The notes beneath the pieces were generated by a model, which was given only the letters and a program-made list of their open reading frames with translations, was not told the origin of the DNA and did no database searches. Source: CAZGMC01 sp964526565 (lineage in GTDB: Bacteria > Pseudomonadota > Alphaproteobacteria > DSM-16000 > Inquilinaceae). From it: a DNA stretch of 30,930 nt. The stretch covers positions 1 to 30,930 of the forward strand of contig CAZGMC010000049.1 of NCBI GenBank assembly GCA_964526565.1, in the 5' to 3' direction. Positions 7,426 through 16,083 of the stretch are shown one piece after another. Positions within the stretch are counted from its first letter, which is position 1. Each line of letters begins with the position of its first letter. A program made the position numbers and the translations under genes.

Positions 7426-7453
7426 TGGACCTCGCCAATGCAGCACCTATATT
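7426..7453 (+). promoter_or_regulatory. Candidate promoter for sufB
   Basis: TGGACC (7426-7431) and TATATT (7448-7453) are 16 bp apart. The layout matches TTGACC-N16-TATATA upstream of iscR. If real, transcription would start near 7460, giving a leader of about 200 nt before sufB and an internal promoter separating the SUF genes from iscR-iscS-fdx. Confidence 0.35.
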
Positions 7454-7658
7454 GTGATCTGAAATCTTCCCCCATCCCATGGCACCATCCGAAGGCAAGG
7501 CAGGATGGTCGGGTGCGGGGATAGTTGAGAGTACAGCTTGGTCTTGGGGGTCCGGCCATGAGCCGCCTCCCCGGCCACGTCGGCCGACCCGGCCATGCCG
7601 GCCAACCCGGCCGAACGGACAAGAGGACGGCAACGCACGAGCCACGAAGGAGCGAAGG

Positions 7659-9116
<1,458 letters not shown>

Positions 9117-9121
9117 CGGCC

Positions 9122-9349
9122 ATGGCGCTGCGGGTGGACCACAAGGGCTACGTTCTCACCTCCGATTCGCAGATTCTACCCGACAAACGCTGGCTGCCGC
9201 GCGTGCTGATCGTCCAGTACCAGGGTCCCGAGGCCCGCGAACGGCTGATCGACGGTGCCGAGCCGGTCGACACCATGGTCAATGCCGACGAGGTGTCGAT
9301 CGAGATCGGCAAGCGCTGGATCGACGAGCACACCGACCGGTTTGCCTGA
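9122..9349 (+). CDS. Small uncharacterised protein between sufB and sufC
   Basis: A 75-residue protein that I do not recognise. It begins MALRVDHKGYVLTSDSQ, has no cysteine, no signal peptide and no membrane helix, and ends in a charged, probably helical stretch (ADEVSIEIGKRWIDEHTDRF). Its composition and third-position GC are like the neighbouring genes. It starts 5 nt after the sufB stop and is followed after 53 bp by sufC, so it is very likely translated in the operon. Context suggests an accessory role in SUF assembly, for example binding SufB or SufC, but that is inference. Its ribosome site would lie in the end of sufB, where GGGAGCGTCGGGTAACGGCC gives a GGGAG about 16 nt upstream, rather far for a strong site. 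Confidence 0.7.
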   Translation: MALRVDHKGYVLTSDSQILPDKRWLPRVLIVQYQGPEARERLIDGAEPVDTMVNADEVSIEIGKRWIDEHTDRFA

Positions 9350-9402
9350 CGCCGCCGCGGGCCGCCAGGGGCCGCCACGGATTGAACAAGAGATACACGC
9401 TC

Positions 9403-10152
9403 ATGCTGCACATCAAGGACCTGCACGTCACCGTCGAGAGCCAGGAGATCCTCAAGGGCCTGTCGCTGGACATCGCGGCCGGCGAGGTGCACGCCATCAT
9501 GGGCCCGAACGGATCGGGCAAGAGCACGCTGTCGCACGTGCTGGCCGGTCGCGAGGGTTATAAGGTCACGGCCGGCGAGGTCGTCTTCCGCGGCGAGAAC
9601 ATCCTGGACCTGGAGCCGGAGGAGCGCGCCCACCTGGGCCTGTTCCTGGCCTTCCAGTATCCGGTGGAGATCGCCGGCGTGACCATGAGCACCTTCCTGC
9701 GCACCGCCGTGAACGCCCTGCGCAAGCACCGCGAGGAACCGGAGCTGGACCCGCTGCAGTTCGTCAAGCTGCTGCGCAGCAGGACCAAGGCACTCGGCAT
9801 CGCCGACGAGATGCTCAAGCGGCCGGTCAATGTCGGCTTCTCCGGCGGCGAGAAGAAGCGCAACGAGGTCCTGCAGATGGCGTTGCTTGAGCCGGCGCTG
9901 GCGGTGCTGGACGAGACCGATTCCGGCCTCGACATCGACGCGCTGAAGGTGGTGGCCGACGGCGTCAACGCGCTGCGCGGCCCGGAGAAGTCGGCGCTGG
10001 TCATCACCCACTACCAGCGCCTGCTCGACTACATCGTGCCGGACCAGGTGCACGTGCTGGCCGGCGGCCGCATCGTCCGCTCCGGCGGCCAGGAGCTGGC
10101 CCACGAGCTGGAGGCCAAGGGCTACGCCGACATCATCGCGGCCGCAGCGTAA
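9403..10152 (+). CDS. sufC: Fe-S cluster assembly ATPase SufC
   Basis: ABC-type ATPase of the SufBCD complex; ATP hydrolysis drives the conformational change needed for cluster formation. It is not a membrane transporter subunit. The 249-residue protein has Walker A GPNGSGKS at 34-41 (Lys40), the signature SGGEKKRNE at 147-155 and Walker B ending LDETDSGLD (Asp170, Glu171), the latter the SufC-specific form. ATG 9403 gives the normal MLHIKDLHV start, with AAGAGA about 9 nt upstream; an in-frame TTG at 9382 would add seven residues and is less likely. sufD starts 10 nt after its stop. Confidence 0.98.
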   Translation: MLHIKDLHVTVESQEILKGLSLDIAAGEVHAIMGPNGSGKSTLSHVLAGREGYKVTAGEVVFRGENILDLEPEERAHLGLFLAFQYPVEIAGVTMSTFLRTAVNALRKHREEPELDPLQFVKLLRSRTKALGIADEMLKRPVNVGFSGGEKKRNEVLQMALLEPALAVLDETDSGLDIDALKVVADGVNALRGPEKSALVITHYQRLLDYIVPDQVHVLAGGRIVRSGGQELAHELEAKGYADIIAAAA

Positions 10153-10162
10153 GGGAGGCGAC

Positions 10163-11536
10163 ATGGCAACCCTGGCAGCACTGGCCGAAGCCCCCGATGG
10201 CGCCGTCCTGGCGCGGTTCCTGGCCGGCTTCGCCGACGCCCCGCCGGCCCTGCCCGGCGCCGGCCGGCCGTGGGTCGAGGCGCTGCGCGCGGCGGGGCGG
10301 CAGACGTTCGCCCGCCTCGGCGTGCCGACGCGCAAGGTGGAGGCCTGGAAGTACACCGACCTGCGCCGGCTGTCCAACCTGTCCCTGGCCCCGGCGCCGG
10401 CCATCGCCGCCGGCGTGCCGGCCGGGCTGGTGGCGCTGCTCGCCGCGGCCGGCGAGGGCCATCGCGTGGTGTTCGTCAACGGCTGGCTGCGGCCGGACCT
10501 GTCGCGCCTGGCCGACCTGCCGGCCGGCGTACGGCTGGACAGCCTGGCGGCGCTGATCGAGGCCGACGACCCGCTGGTCGCCGAGCGCCTGGGCCGGATG
10601 GTGCCGCAGGCGCCGGACGCCGATCCGCGGCCGTTCCTGGCGCTCAACGCGGCGCTGATGCAGGACGGCTACGTGCTGGCGCTGGCCCCCGGCGCGGTGG
10701 TCGACCGGCCGATCCACGCGGTGTTCTGGACCGAGCCGGGCGGCGTGCCGGTTGCCACCCTCCCCCGCCACCTGCTCGTCGCCGGCGCCAACAGCCAGGC
10801 GACCGTGGTCGAGCACCATGGCGGCGCCAACGATACGCCCTACCTGACCGTCGCCGCCTACGAGGCCGCGGTCGATCGGGGGGCGAAGCTGCGCCACTAC
10901 CGGCTGCAGCGGGAAGGTGCCCAGGCCGTCCACCTGTCCCACGTGCTGGCCGCCGTAGCTGCCGACGCCGCATACGAAAGCTTCGTGCTGACCCTGGGCG
11001 GCGCGCTGACCCGCAACGAGGGTGCGGCCGTGCTGGCCGGCCGCAATGCCGACCTGCACCTGAACGGCGCCTATCTGGGCCAGGCCGATCAGGTGATCGA
11101 CAACACCACCGTGATCGACCACGCCGAGCCCGACGGGCGCAGCCGCGAGGTGTTCCGCGGTGTCCTGGACGACAAGGCGCGCGGCGTCTTCCAGGGCCGC
11201 ATCCAGGTCCGTCGCAACGCCCAGCGCACCGACGGCCACCAGCTCAGCCAGGTCATGCTGCTGTCGCCCGCCGCCGAGGCCGACAACAAGCCGGAGCTTG
11301 AGATCTTCGCCGATGACGTCAAGTGCAGCCACGGCGCCACGGCCGGCGAAATCGATCACGACGCGCTGTTCTACCTCCGGGCGCGCGGCATTCCCCAGGA
11401 CGAGGCACGCGGCCTGCTGGTCGAGGCCTTCATCAACGAGACCATTGCCGAGATCGCCGACGAACCGGTGCGCGAGCGGTTCCTCGAGGCGGTGCGCGTC
11501 TGGCTGATCGCCCATGGCGAGAGGATACCGACATGA
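10163..11536 (+). CDS. sufD: Fe-S cluster assembly protein SufD
   Basis: Partner of SufB in the SufBCD scaffold, involved in iron acquisition and cluster formation. The protein has 457 residues. The N-terminal helical domain includes the motif RKVEAWKYTDLRRLS (about 56-70). The C-terminal core has DDVKCSHGATAGEIDHDALFYL-type sequence, with His390 in CSHGA corresponding by position to the essential His of SufD proteins, then GIPQDEARGLL and a C-terminal helix. GGGAGG lies 7 nt before the ATG. Its stop overlaps the sufS start as ATGA, so the two are probably translationally coupled. Confidence 0.96.
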   Translation: MATLAALAEAPDGAVLARFLAGFADAPPALPGAGRPWVEALRAAGRQTFARLGVPTRKVEAWKYTDLRRLSNLSLAPAPAIAAGVPAGLVALLAAAGEGHRVVFVNGWLRPDLSRLADLPAGVRLDSLAALIEADDPLVAERLGRMVPQAPDADPRPFLALNAALMQDGYVLALAPGAVVDRPIHAVFWTEPGGVPVATLPRHLLVAGANSQATVVEHHGGANDTPYLTVAAYEAAVDRGAKLRHYRLQREGAQAVHLSHVLAAVAADAAYESFVLTLGGALTRNEGAAVLAGRNADLHLNGAYLGQADQVIDNTTVIDHAEPDGRSREVFRGVLDDKARGVFQGRIQVRRNAQRTDGHQLSQVMLLSPAAEADNKPELEIFADDVKCSHGATAGEIDHDALFYLRARGIPQDEARGLLVEAFINETIAEIADEPVRERFLEAVRVWLIAHGERIPT

Positions 11537-12816
11537 ACCTTCAGGTCGAGCCGATCATCACCCGGCCCCGCCCGGCCGCCGACCGCTACGATGTGGACCT
11601 GGTGCGCCAGGATTTCCCGATCCTGACGCGCTCCGTCCACGACCGGCCGAAAAAGCCGGGCCGGCCGCTGGTCTACCTGGACAGCGCCGCCTCGGCGCAG
11701 AAGCCGCGCCAGGTTATCGACGCGGTGCGGCGCTGCTATGCCGACGAGTACGCCAACGTCCACCGCGGCCTGCACTACCTCAGCATGCTGGCCACCGACC
11801 GCTACGAGGCGGCACGGGCCACGGTGCGCACGTTCCTCAATGCCGCGTCCGACCGCGAGATCATCTTCACGAAGAGCGCCACGGAGGCGATCAACCTGAT
11901 TGCCTCGTCGTTCGGCAGTGTCCTGCGCGACGGTGACGAGGTCATCCTGTCGCAGATGGAGCACCACGCCAACATCGTGCCGTGGCAGTTGCTGCGCGCC
12001 CGCACCGGCATCAAGATCAAGGTCGCGCCGATCGACCGGGACGGCAACTTCCTGCTCGACGAGTTCGAAAGGCTGCTCGGGCCGCGCACCAGGCTGGTCG
12101 CCGTCACGCACTGCTCCAACGTGCTCGGCACGGTGACGCCGGCGAAGGAGATCGTGCGCCGCGCCCATGCCCACGGCGTGCCGGTGATGTTCGACGGCTC
12201 GCAGGGCGTGGTCCACCTGCCCGTCGACGTGCGCGACCTGGACGCCGACTTCTACGTGTTCACCGGGCACAAGCTGTACGGCCCGTCCGGCATCGGCGTG
12301 GTCTACGGCAAGGAGGACCTGCTCGACCGCATGCCGCCCTACCAGGGCGGCGGCGAGATGATCCATACGGTCAGCTTCGAGGAGACCACCTTCGCCGAGC
12401 TGCCGAACAAGTTCGAGGCCGGCACGCCGCCGATCGCCCAGGCCATCGGCCTCGGCGCGGCGATCGATTATGTCACCGCGCTCGGCCGTGACACCATCGC
12501 CGCGCACGAGCACGACCTGCTGACCTACGCCACCGAACGGCTGTCGGCGATTCCCGGCCTGACCATCCACGGCCACGCGCCGGGCAAGGCGGCAATCGTG
12601 TCGTTCACCATGGACTGCGCCCACCCGCACGACATCGGTACGGTCATCGACCAGACGGGCGTGGCAGTGCGCGCCGGGCACCATTGCGCGCAGCCCCTGA
12701 TGGATTGGCTGGGCACCCCGGCCACCGCGCGAGCCTCGTTCGGTCTTTACAATACGCGGGCCGAGGTCGATATCCTGACCGAGGCGCTTACCTTTGTGCG
12801 GGAGTTGTTCGGCTGA
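11533..12816 (+). CDS. sufS: Cysteine desulfurase SufS (group II)
   Basis: PLP-dependent desulfurase that supplies sulfur to SufU and the SufBCD scaffold. The 427-residue protein has YLDSAASAQKP near the N-terminus, the HHANIVPWQ motif (residues about 140-148), the PLP lysine Lys247 in FTGHKLYGPSGIG, and the catalytic Cys385 in RAGHHCAQPLM, in the short loop typical of group II enzymes. The start is the ATG that overlaps the sufD stop (ATGA). About 20 extra residues precede the usual SufS start, including a Pro/Arg-rich stretch. It is the second cysteine desulfurase in this cluster, and its stop overlaps the sufU start as TGATG. Confidence 0.97.
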   Translation: MNLQVEPIITRPRPAADRYDVDLVRQDFPILTRSVHDRPKKPGRPLVYLDSAASAQKPRQVIDAVRRCYADEYANVHRGLHYLSMLATDRYEAARATVRTFLNAASDREIIFTKSATEAINLIASSFGSVLRDGDEVILSQMEHHANIVPWQLLRARTGIKIKVAPIDRDGNFLLDEFERLLGPRTRLVAVTHCSNVLGTVTPAKEIVRRAHAHGVPVMFDGSQGVVHLPVDVRDLDADFYVFTGHKLYGPSGIGVVYGKEDLLDRMPPYQGGGEMIHTVSFEETTFAELPNKFEAGTPPIAQAIGLGAAIDYVTALGRDTIAAHEHDLLTYATERLSAIPGLTIHGHAPGKAAIVSFTMDCAHPHDIGTVIDQTGVAVRAGHHCAQPLMDWLGTPATARASFGLYNTRAEVDILTEALTFVRELFG

Positions 12817-13280
12817 TGCTCGACGATCTGCGCGAACTGTACCAGGACATCATCCTGGAGCACGGCCGGCACCCCCGCAACCGGCGCCACCCGGAGGACT
12901 TCAACCGCGAGGCGCTGGGCAAGAACCCGCTGTGCGGCGACATGCTGGTCGTCTATGTGAAGGTGGACGGTGCCGGCCTCGTGCAGGACTGCGCCTTCAT
13001 GGGCGAGGGCTGCGCCATCTCCATGGCCTCGGCGTCGCTGATGACCGAAATGGTGCGCGGCAAGACCGTCAAGGAGGCCGAGGCGCTGATGAGCGCCTTC
13101 CACGACCTGGCCACCGGCGAGGACGGCATGGCGCCGGATGGCCTGAGCGAGGACGACCTGGACCGGCTGGCCGCGTTGTCGGGGGTCCGCCAGTTCCCGA
13201 TCCGCGTGAAGTGCGCGACACTGGCCTGGCACACGCTGCACGCCGCGATCGAGGGCGAGGAGATCGTGAGCACGGAATAA
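12816..13280 (+). CDS. sufU: SufU-type sulfur acceptor / Fe-S assembly protein
   Basis: Zinc-dependent sulfur-transfer protein that takes the persulfide from SufS. The 154-residue chain has Cys40 and Asp42 in NPLCGD, Cys66 in GEGCAISMASASLM and Cys133 in RVKCATLAWHTL. Between the second and third cysteine it carries an insertion of roughly 20 residues (around 95-122), which distinguishes SufU from IscU; the IscU LPPVK motif and its His are absent. By family knowledge, SufU is the partner of SufS in organisms without SufE. The start overlaps the sufS stop as TGATG, supporting coupled translation. Confidence 0.94.
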   Translation: MLDDLRELYQDIILEHGRHPRNRRHPEDFNREALGKNPLCGDMLVVYVKVDGAGLVQDCAFMGEGCAISMASASLMTEMVRGKTVKEAEALMSAFHDLATGEDGMAPDGLSEDDLDRLAALSGVRQFPIRVKCATLAWHTLHAAIEGEEIVSTE

Positions 13281-13316
13281 CCGGATAACGGAATAACGGG
13301 GTTGAGGGAGAATCGC

Positions 13317-13703
13317 ATGAACATGATGTCGATGGACCTCGTCCGCCTGATCCGCGAGGAACGGGGCGAGGATGATCGTGCCGACGCGGCGGCCGGCGCG
13401 CCGCTGAATGATCAGGTCGTGGCCGCACTGCGCACCGTGCATGACCCCGAGATTCCGGTGAACATCTACGACCTGGGGCTGATCTACCGGCTCGACATCG
13501 ACGACAAGGGCAATGTCGACATCGACATGACCCTGACGGCGCCGAACTGCCCGGTCGCCGACATGATGCCCCAGATGGTCACCGATGCGGTCGAGGCGCT
13601 CGACGACGTCAAGTGGGTGACCGTGAACCTGGTCTGGGATCCGCCATGGGATCCCTCGAAGATGTCCGACGACGCGCGCATGGCGCTCGACATGTTCGGC
13701 TGA
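13317..13703 (+). CDS. sufT: SufT family (MIP18/DUF59) Fe-S protein maturation factor
   Basis: A 128-residue protein of the MIP18/DUF59 family, members of which help mature Fe-S proteins. The hallmark DPEIPVNIYDLGLIY lies at 43-57 and the conserved cysteine is Cys78 in TAPNCPVADMMP. The C-terminus has VNLVWDPPWDPSKMS, as in SufT proteins of SUF operons. A GGGAG element lies 6 nt before ATG 13317; an in-frame TTG at 13302 would place the start ahead of that site and is unlikely. The 36-bp spacer after sufU contains short GGATAAC/GGAATAAC repeats. Confidence 0.94.
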   Translation: MNMMSMDLVRLIREERGEDDRADAAAGAPLNDQVVAALRTVHDPEIPVNIYDLGLIYRLDIDDKGNVDIDMTLTAPNCPVADMMPQMVTDAVEALDDVKWVTVNLVWDPPWDPSKMSDDARMALDMFG

Positions 13704-13739
13704 GCCCGACTGCCACCGAAGGGGAGAAGGAGAAGACAC

Positions 13740-14114
13740 ATGGCCACCGCCCTACCGCCGCCGGTCCGCCTGACCGATCGCGCCGCCGAGCGGGTCAGGG
13801 AGTTGATTGCCAAGGCCGACAAGCCGATCCTGGGCCTGCGCGTCGGTGTGCGCAGCCGCGGCTGCTCGGGCCTGACCTATTTCATCGAATACGCAGAAGA
13901 GCAGAAGAAGTTCGAGGACCGGATCGAGGAGAAGGGCGTGACGGTGTTCATCGACCCGACCGCGTCCATGTTCCTGATCGGTACCGAGATGGACTATGTG
14001 CAGGAGGATCTCGGCGCCCGCTTCGTCTTCAACAACCCCAACGAGACCAGCCGCTGCGGCTGCGGCGAGAGCTTCAATGTCGCCAAACAGCAGGACGCTG
14101 CCCCGGCACAGTGA
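13740..14114 (+). CDS. sufA: A-type Fe-S carrier protein (SufA/IscA family)
   Basis: Carrier that receives Fe-S clusters from the scaffold and passes them to target proteins. The 124-residue protein has the three conserved cysteines Cys42 (SRGCSGLTY), Cys106 and Cys108 (SRCGCGESF). It cannot be assigned to SufA rather than IscA by sequence alone; the gene name follows its operon. GGGGAGAAGGAG about 8 nt upstream of the ATG is a strong ribosome site. It is the last gene of the cluster, and 8-bp tandem repeats begin 7 bp after its stop. Confidence 0.95.
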   Translation: MATALPPPVRLTDRAAERVRELIAKADKPILGLRVGVRSRGCSGLTYFIEYAEEQKKFEDRIEEKGVTVFIDPTASMFLIGTEMDYVQEDLGARFVFNNPNETSRCGCGESFNVAKQQDAAPAQ

Positions 14115-14120
14115 TGACTT

Positions 14121-14168
14121 GATGGGCTGATGGGCTGATGGGCTGATTGCCCGATGGTCTGATGGTGT
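14121..14168 (+). repeat. 8-bp tandem repeat after the SUF operon
   Basis: Three perfect GATGGGCT units (14121-14144) are followed by three degenerate units, GATTGCCC, GATGGTCT and GATGGTGT. There is no clear terminator hairpin after sufA. Confidence 0.85.
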
Positions 14169-14184
14169 TTTGAAAGGGCTTGTT

Positions 14185-14262
14185 CTGCAGTGCGGCGACC
14201 ATCGCCTCGATCGTGCCGTCCTGGGCCAAGATCACGTCTTCGACGACACCCCACGGCTCGCC
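14185..14262 (-). pseudogene. Possible PRC-barrel domain remnant
   Basis: On the minus strand this short stretch reads GEPWGVVEDVILAQDGTIEA and on to about 26 residues, a pattern like the first strands of PRC-barrel domains (G-x-V-E-D-h-h-h-x-x-D-G-x-h). The frame runs on leftwards into the 8-bp repeats, where it loses any protein-like character, and no start codon or ribosome site is apparent on the right. I read it as a fragment left from a larger gene. The rest of the 257-bp spacer between sufA and the aminotransferase shows nothing recognisable. Confidence 0.3.
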
Positions 14263-14371
14263 CGCGGCGGCGCCGTTGGGTTGCCGCAGGCGGCACCGAC
14301 AACCCCACTTGCCTTGCCGCCGGCACGGCCCTAGGGTGCCGCCGCATGCGTACGGCAACACGGAGGAGGTC

Positions 14372-15574
14372 ATGCCGTTCCTCGCCCAGGCGCTCGGCCG
14401 GATCAAGCCGTCGCCCACCATCGCGGTCACCACCAAGGCGCGGGAGCTCAAGGCCGCCGGACGGGACGTCATCGGCCTCGGCGCCGGTGAGCCTGACTTC
14501 GACACGCCGGACTCCATCAAGGAGGCGGCCATTGCCGCCATCCGCGCCGGCCAGACCAAGTACACCGCCGTCGACGGCACGCCCGAGCTGAAGGCCGCCA
14601 TCGCCGGCAAGTTCAAGCGCGAGAACGGCCTGGACTACACAGCCGACCAGATCACCGTCGGGGCCGGCGGCAAGCACGTCATCTACAATGCCATCGTCGC
14701 CACCCTCGACCCCGGCGACGAGGTCGTCATCCCGGCGCCCTACTGGGTGTCGTACCCCGACATCGTCCTGCTGTGCGGCGGCACGCCGGTGATCGTCGAC
14801 TGCCCGGAAGAGACCGGGTTCAAGCTGCAGCCGACCGACCTGGACCGGGCGATCACGGCGAAGACCAAGTGGGTGATCCTGAATTCGCCGAACAACCCGA
14901 CCGGCGCCGCCTATACGCGCGACGAGCTGAAGGCGCTGACCGAGGTGCTGGTGCACCACCCGCACGTGCACGTGCTGACCGACGACATGTACGAGCACCT
15001 GACCTATGACGGGTTCGCCTTCACCACCGTCGCCCAGGTGGAGCCGGCGCTGTACGACCGCACGCTGACCATGAACGGCGTGTCCAAGGCGTACGCCATG
15101 ACCGGCTGGCGGATCGGCTATGCCGGCGGCCCGAAGGACCTGATCAAGGCCATCGCCAAGGTGCAGAGCCAGAGCACCACCAACCCCTGCTCGATCAGCC
15201 AGGCGGCGGCGGTGGAGGCGCTCAACGGCCCGCAGCATTTCATCGCCGAGCGCAACGCCGTGTTCAACGAGCGCCGCGACCTGGTCGTCGCCATGATGAA
15301 CGAGGCGCCGGGGATCACCTGCCACAGGCCGGAGGGCGCGTTCTACGTCTACCCCTCGTGCGCCGGCCTGATCGGCCGCACCACCCCGGACGGGAAGACC
15401 CTGGCCGGCGACGGCGACGTGGCCACCTACCTGCTGGAGGCGGAGGGCGTCGCCGTGGTCCACGGCGAGGCGTTCGGCATGTCGCCCTATTTCCGCATCT
15501 CCTACGCCACCTCGACCGAGGCTTTGCGCGAGGCCTGCACCCGCATCCAGCGCGCCGCCGCGGCCGTGCGGTGA
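14372..15574 (+). CDS. aspC: Class I aminotransferase, aspartate aminotransferase type
   Basis: PLP-dependent cytoplasmic aminotransferase of 400 residues, of the subgroup Ib/gamma common in Alphaproteobacteria. It interconverts aspartate and oxaloacetate; relatives also transaminate prephenate. Key motifs are GAGEPDFDTP near the N-terminus, NSPNNPTGAAY, DDMYEHLTYDG, and the PLP lysine Lys239 in NGVSKAYAMTGWRIGY. The C-terminal arginine that binds the alpha-carboxylate is expected in SPYFRISYATS. GGAGGAGGT, an almost perfect anti-16S match, lies a few bases before ATG 14372 and fixes the start. It is preceded by a 257-bp spacer and followed by a hairpin, so it is probably monocistronic. Confidence 0.94.
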   Translation: MPFLAQALGRIKPSPTIAVTTKARELKAAGRDVIGLGAGEPDFDTPDSIKEAAIAAIRAGQTKYTAVDGTPELKAAIAGKFKRENGLDYTADQITVGAGGKHVIYNAIVATLDPGDEVVIPAPYWVSYPDIVLLCGGTPVIVDCPEETGFKLQPTDLDRAITAKTKWVILNSPNNPTGAAYTRDELKALTEVLVHHPHVHVLTDDMYEHLTYDGFAFTTVAQVEPALYDRTLTMNGVSKAYAMTGWRIGYAGGPKDLIKAIAKVQSQSTTNPCSISQAAAVEALNGPQHFIAERNAVFNERRDLVVAMMNEAPGITCHRPEGAFYVYPSCAGLIGRTTPDGKTLAGDGDVATYLLEAEGVAVVHGEAFGMSPYFRISYATSTEALREACTRIQRAAAAVR

Positions 15575-15586
15575 TCGCGGCGCTGT

Positions 15587-15624
15587 GGTGACAGTTTGGT
15601 GATTGAAAAACGCAAACCGTCACC
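15587..15624 (+). terminator. Hairpin after the aminotransferase gene, possible terminator
   Basis: GGTGACAGTTTG (15587-15598) and CAAACCGTCACC (15613-15624) pair at 11 of 12 positions around a 14-nt loop, 12 bp after the stop codon. No T-run follows, so it may be an atypical terminator or an mRNA-protecting structure. Confidence 0.5.
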
Positions 15625-15764
15625 GAGTCATTATACCAGCGGTCGTTCTGCTTGACCTGGTGATGGCAGCAGATGACATCAGGCCAGGCTCCCAGGTAAC
15701 GGTTCAATCGCAAACGTCATGATATAATTCTTGGCTTTTGTAGGAAGTCAATTTTTAATAAAAC

Positions 15765-15872
15765 CGTCATTGCGAGCGAAGCCAAGCAACCCCGTCCCGC
15801 CGCTGCCGATTGAGCAGATCATGGATGGCGCTTGCGGCGCCACTGGGGTGCTTCGCTTCGCTCGCAATGACG
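15765..15872. repeat. Palindromic repeat doublet (REP/MITE-like)
   Basis: The left arm (15765-15793, starting CGTCATTGCGAGCGAAGC) and the right arm (15845-15872, ending GCTTCGCTCGCAATGACG) are inverted copies, identical over the outer 18 bp and differing by one substitution and one indel further in. About 50 bp lie between them. The motif CGTCATTGCGAGCGAAGC resembles a family of dispersed palindromic repeats known from many bacterial genomes. It sits between two convergent genes, a usual place for such elements. Confidence 0.8.
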
Positions 15873-16083
15873 AGCATTCTTGCATTTACAATCGCGCTCC
15901 AGTCTATAGTACTGCTCAGTGTGCCGGCACAAGTTGGCACTCCGGCTGATCGCCATTCTGAAAGCGGCTGCCGTACGGCCGAGGGACGTCGCAGGATACA
16001 CGTCAACCTCCTTGGCCGTTGGTATTAATCGGTGACGGCCTGCTGAACTTTACGGAACGGTTGTCGTCCCCTGCACCGCGCGC

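Larger units (their letters stand above)
6994..7658. other. Long leader region before sufB
   Basis: This 665-bp spacer holds no convincing gene. Just after the ferredoxin gene, CGTTTA/TAAACG (7033-7038 and 7053-7058) can form a weak hairpin without a T-run. A cluster of palindromes lies at 7160-7201 and a candidate promoter at 7426-7453, both reported separately. From about 7560 to 7620 the sequence is a GGCC-rich low-complexity stretch that may fold strongly just before the sufB ribosome site. Open frames here are short or lack ribosome sites. Confidence 0.5.
15575..16083. other. Intergenic region with a hairpin, a repeat doublet and AT-rich DNA
   Basis: This 509-bp spacer between convergent genes holds no convincing gene. 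It contains a hairpin after the aminotransferase gene (15587-15624), a consensus TATAAT (15723-15728) without a matching -35 box, a palindromic repeat doublet (15765-15872), and a 12-bp perfect palindrome TGTGCCGGCACA (15920-15931). Short open frames across the doublet are artefacts of the repeat. Confidence 0.6.

Noticed and set aside
15723..15728. Perfect TATAAT box
   Set aside because: No -35 box lies at 16-18 bp and no plus-strand gene follows before the convergent helicase gene, so I do not call a promoter.
15731..15949. Short plus-strand open frame over the repeat doublet
   Set aside because: Its translation is made of the palindromic repeat, a well-known source of false genes, and it has no ribosome site.
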